Shown here piece by piece: positions 5,782-7,445 of a stretch of DNA of 7,445 nt. Both the position numbers and the translations under genes were made by a program. The notes under the pieces are model-generated. The model ran no database searches. It was not told where the DNA came from and saw nothing but the letters and a program-made list of their open reading frames with translations. Position 1 is the first letter of the stretch. Every line of letters starts with the position of its first letter. The DNA comes from Methylorubrum extorquens (lineage in GTDB: Bacteria > Pseudomonadota > Alphaproteobacteria > Rhizobiales > Beijerinckiaceae): NCBI GenBank assembly GCA_019695455.1, contig JAEUAC010000436.1, positions 1-7,445 on the forward strand, written 5' to 3'.

Positions 5782-7065
5782 TCAGTCCCGCCGGCTCTCG
5801 CGCTCGACGGCGCGGGCGCCGATATCCGTCCGGCAGAACCCTTCTGGCCAGTCGATTGCCGCCACCGCCTCGTAGGCGCGGGCCTGCGCGGTGGCGAAGT
5901 CCGGCGCGAGCGCCGTGACGGCGAGGATGCGGCCGCCCTCGGCGACCAGCGCGCCGTCGCGCTCCGCCGTGCCGGCCTGGAAGACGATGACGTCCGGCCG
6001 CGCACCGGCGGCGTCGAGGCCGCCGATCCGCGAGCCCTTCTCGACCGGGCCGGGATAGCCCTTGCTGGCGAGCACGACCGTGAGGGCGACCGCGTCGCGC
6101 CAGCGCGGCGGGGCGGTGCCGAGACCGCCGTCGAGCGCCCGCAGGACGACGGCGAGGAAGTCGTCGGCCAGCCGCGGCAGGATCACCTCGGCCTCGGGAT
6201 CGCCGAAGCGGACGTTGTATTCGATGAGCTTCGGTCCCTCGGCCGTGATCATGAGGCCGGCATAGAGGATGCCGCGGAACGGGCAGCCGCGCGCCCTCAT
6301 GCCGGCCAGCGTGGGCCGGATGATCCGCGCCATCACGTCGGCCTCGATCTCCGGCGTGACGAGGGAGGCGGGCGAATAGGCGCCCATGCCGCCCGTGTTC
6401 GGGCCGCGGTCGCCGTCGTAGGCGCGCTTGTGGTCCTGCGCCGTGCCGTAGGACAGCGCGTCGTCGCCGTCGCAGATCGCGAACAGGCTCGCCTCCTCGC
6501 CGACGAGGCATTCCTCGATCACGAGTTCCAGCCCGGCGTCGCCCAGCGAGCCGCCGAACATCGCGTCGACGGCCGCCTCCGCCTCCTCCAGGGTCTCGGC
6601 GACGACGACCCCCTTGCCGGCCGCGAGTCCGTCGGCCTTCACGACGATCGGCGCCCCGTGCTCGCGGATGTAGCGCTTGGCCGCCGCGGCATCCGTCACC
6701 CGCCGGTAGGAAGCGGTCGGGATGGCGAACTCGGCGCAGAAATCCTTCGTGAAGGCCTTCGATCCCTCCAGCCGGGCGGCCTCGCGGCCCGGCCCGAAGG
6801 CCCGGATGCCGGCGGCCTCAAGGTCGTCGACCAGCCCCGCGACCAGCGGCGCCTCCGGCCCGACGACGACGAGGTCGATCGCCTCGCGCCGGCAGAGCGC
6901 GATCACGGCCGCGTGGTCGGCCACGGCGACGGCCATGTTGGTGCCGTGCTGCGCCGTGCCGGGATTGCCGGGCGCCGTGAGGAGGCGGTCGCAGAGCGGG
7001 CTCGCCGCGATGGCGCGGGCGAGCGCGTGCTCGCGGCCGCCCGAGCCGATGAGGAGGATGTTCAC
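5782..7065 (-). CDS. purD: Phosphoribosylamine-glycine ligase (GAR synthetase)
   Basis: This 427-residue, full-length enzyme carries out the second step of de novo purine synthesis: phosphoribosylamine + glycine + ATP to glycinamide ribonucleotide in the cytoplasm. It is an ATP-grasp protein. The N-terminal domain has GSGGREHA (7-14), PGNPGT (33-38) and GPEAPL (70-75). The ATP-binding core has VVKADGLAAGKGV (142-154) and QDHKRAYDGDRGPNTGGMGAYSP (from 211, split across the loop). The GARS signature RFGDPEAE (287-294), with E283 and N285 as likely magnesium ligands, is intact. Length matches the usual monofunctional bacterial form (about 430), with no fusion to purM or purN. The start codon is GTG (7065-7063) with only a weak GGGA upstream. 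It is followed 172 bases later by the transporter operon, which seems to have its own promoter, so a functional link is unlikely. Confidence 0.97.
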   Translation of the reverse strand: MNILLIGSGGREHALARAIAASPLCDRLLTAPGNPGTAQHGTNMAVAVADHAAVIALCRREAIDLVVVGPEAPLVAGLVDDLEAAGIRAFGPGREAARLEGSKAFTKDFCAEFAIPTASYRRVTDAAAAKRYIREHGAPIVVKADGLAAGKGVVVAETLEEAEAAVDAMFGGSLGDAGLELVIEECLVGEEASLFAICDGDDALSYGTAQDHKRAYDGDRGPNTGGMGAYSPASLVTPEIEADVMARIIRPTLAGMRARGCPFRGILYAGLMITAEGPKLIEYNVRFGDPEAEVILPRLADDFLAVVLRALDGGLGTAPPRWRDAVALTVVLASKGYPGPVEKGSRIGGLDAAGARPDVIVFQAGTAERDGALVAEGGRILAVTALAPDFATAQARAYEAVAAIDWPEGFCRTDIGARAVERESRRD

Positions 7066-7109
7066 GCTGCAGGTCCCGTTCGCGCGGCAGGCGGAGCGGT
7101 CGACTCGCC

Positions 7110-7167
7110 GGGCCGCTCGTGCGGCCCCCTTGCCACGGGAGGCCCGCTCGCGGAAGCGGGAGCGGGC
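7110..7167. terminator. Two perfect hairpins between the HIG1-type gene and purD
   Basis: GGGCCGC/GCGGCCC (7110-7116 with 7121-7127, loop TCGT) and GCCCGCTC/GAGCGGGC (7142-7149 with 7160-7167, 10-base loop) lie in tandem in the 132-bp gap. On the minus strand neither is followed by a T-run, so classical intrinsic termination is not supported. They could act in factor-dependent termination after the upstream gene, or as structured leader of the purD mRNA. Confidence 0.35.
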
Positions 7168-7197
7168 GGACGGGCCGGCGGGCGGAGCCGCGTCCTC

Positions 7198-7392
7198 TCA
7201 GGAAGGACCGCCGCCGCGCCACCAGAGCACGGCCATGATGAGCACGATGGCGCCGAACTGGAGCATCACGCGCAGGCGCATCAGTTTCTGCGAGCGATGC
7301 GGGCTGCCGCCCTTCATCATGTTGACGAGGCCGAGCAGGAGCACGGCGGCCACCGCCACGGCGGCGACGAAGACGAGGGCGTTGCCCGACAT
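7198..7392 (-). CDS. HIG1-domain two-helix membrane protein
   Basis: This 64-residue protein has two hydrophobic helices (about 5-24 and 43-58) joined by a basic loop, GGSPHRSQKLMRLRV (28-42). The loop-helix border MRLRVMLQ matches the R-V-x-x-Q core of the HIG1 family (human HIGD1A has MRVAAQ there). In alphaproteobacteria small proteins of this layout are often named twin transmembrane proteins. Mitochondrial relatives help assemble or modulate cytochrome c oxidase; that role in this organism is an inference. Both helices and the polar ends WWRGGGPS are intact, so it appears complete. No clear Shine-Dalgarno sequence precedes the ATG. The same frame stays open upstream to the right edge, so a longer form cannot be fully excluded, but family length argues for this start. 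It lies upstream of purD on the same strand. Confidence 0.8.
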   Translation of the reverse strand: MSGNALVFVAAVAVAAVLLLGLVNMMKGGSPHRSQKLMRLRVMLQFGAIVLIMAVLWWRGGGPS

Positions 7393-7406
7393 CGGTTCAG
7401 GTCCGG

Positions 7407-7445
7407 TCAGTTGCGACGGAGAAGTCGCTCGAAATACTCCAGTTC
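7407..7445 (-). CDS. Possible C-terminal end of an unidentified upstream gene
   Basis: On the minus strand one frame enters from the right edge, reads ELEYFERLLRRN and stops at TGA (7409-7407), 14 bases before the HIG1-type start codon. The charged, helix-like sequence looks like a genuine protein end, and the short spacing would suit an operon. Twelve residues are too few to identify it, and other frames are also open over this short stretch. Confidence 0.3.
   Translation of the reverse strand, partial: ELEYFERLLRRN

Noticed and set aside
4521..5918. A 465-codon open frame on the plus strand opposite the binding-protein gene
   Set aside because: It is the antisense shadow of a convincing signal-peptide-bearing protein and has a low-complexity charged composition.

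Overview
This is a very GC-rich window with ordinary high-GC coding statistics. Long spurious open frames lie antisense to almost every real gene. The organism is most likely an alphaproteobacterium, and Hyphomicrobiales (for example a Methylobacteriaceae-like genome) fits best. The grounds are the two-helix HIG1-type protein beside purD, the opine-type polar amino-acid ABC transporter, and the REP-like 'TCATCCCGGCGAAGGCCGGGATCC'-type palindromes. No gene is visibly frameshifted.

Left part (1-2352): an Asp/Glu/hydantoin racemase-family gene is cut by the left edge and reads leftwards. It is divergent from a complete D-hydantoinase/dihydropyrimidinase gene reading rightwards. The 331-bp gap between them holds a palindromic repeat with inverted ends (623-730) and a second, half-length copy (741-815).

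Middle part (2435-5609): a complete ABC importer operon of the HisJQMP/NocTQMP family lies on the minus strand, in the order binding protein, permease, permease, ATPase. It is convergent with the hydantoinase gene. The two permease genes overlap by 1 base (TGATG), and the second permease and ATPase genes overlap by 8 bases. A 115-bp gap with an imperfect stem-loop separates the binding-protein gene from the rest. The binding protein resembles the opine (nopaline/octopine) subfamily, and the Asp that normally grips the ligand's alpha-amino group in HisJ/LAO is a Ser (S207).

Right part (5782-7445): purD (purine synthesis) and a 64-residue HIG1-type membrane protein, both on the minus strand, are separated by a gap with two perfect hairpins. 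A few codons of a possible further minus-strand gene end near the right edge.

How it fits together: racemase, hydantoinase and importer look like a catabolic island for a cyclic or N-blocked amino-acid derivative such as a 5-substituted hydantoin or an N-carbamoyl amino acid. The importer would bring the ligand in, the racemase would equilibrate its enantiomers, and the hydantoinase would open the ring. The N-carbamoylase that would complete the path is not in the window. This joint role is inferred from family membership and adjacency, supported by the missing amino-group ligand in the binding protein. purD and the HIG1-type gene are housekeeping neighbours with no evident link to it.
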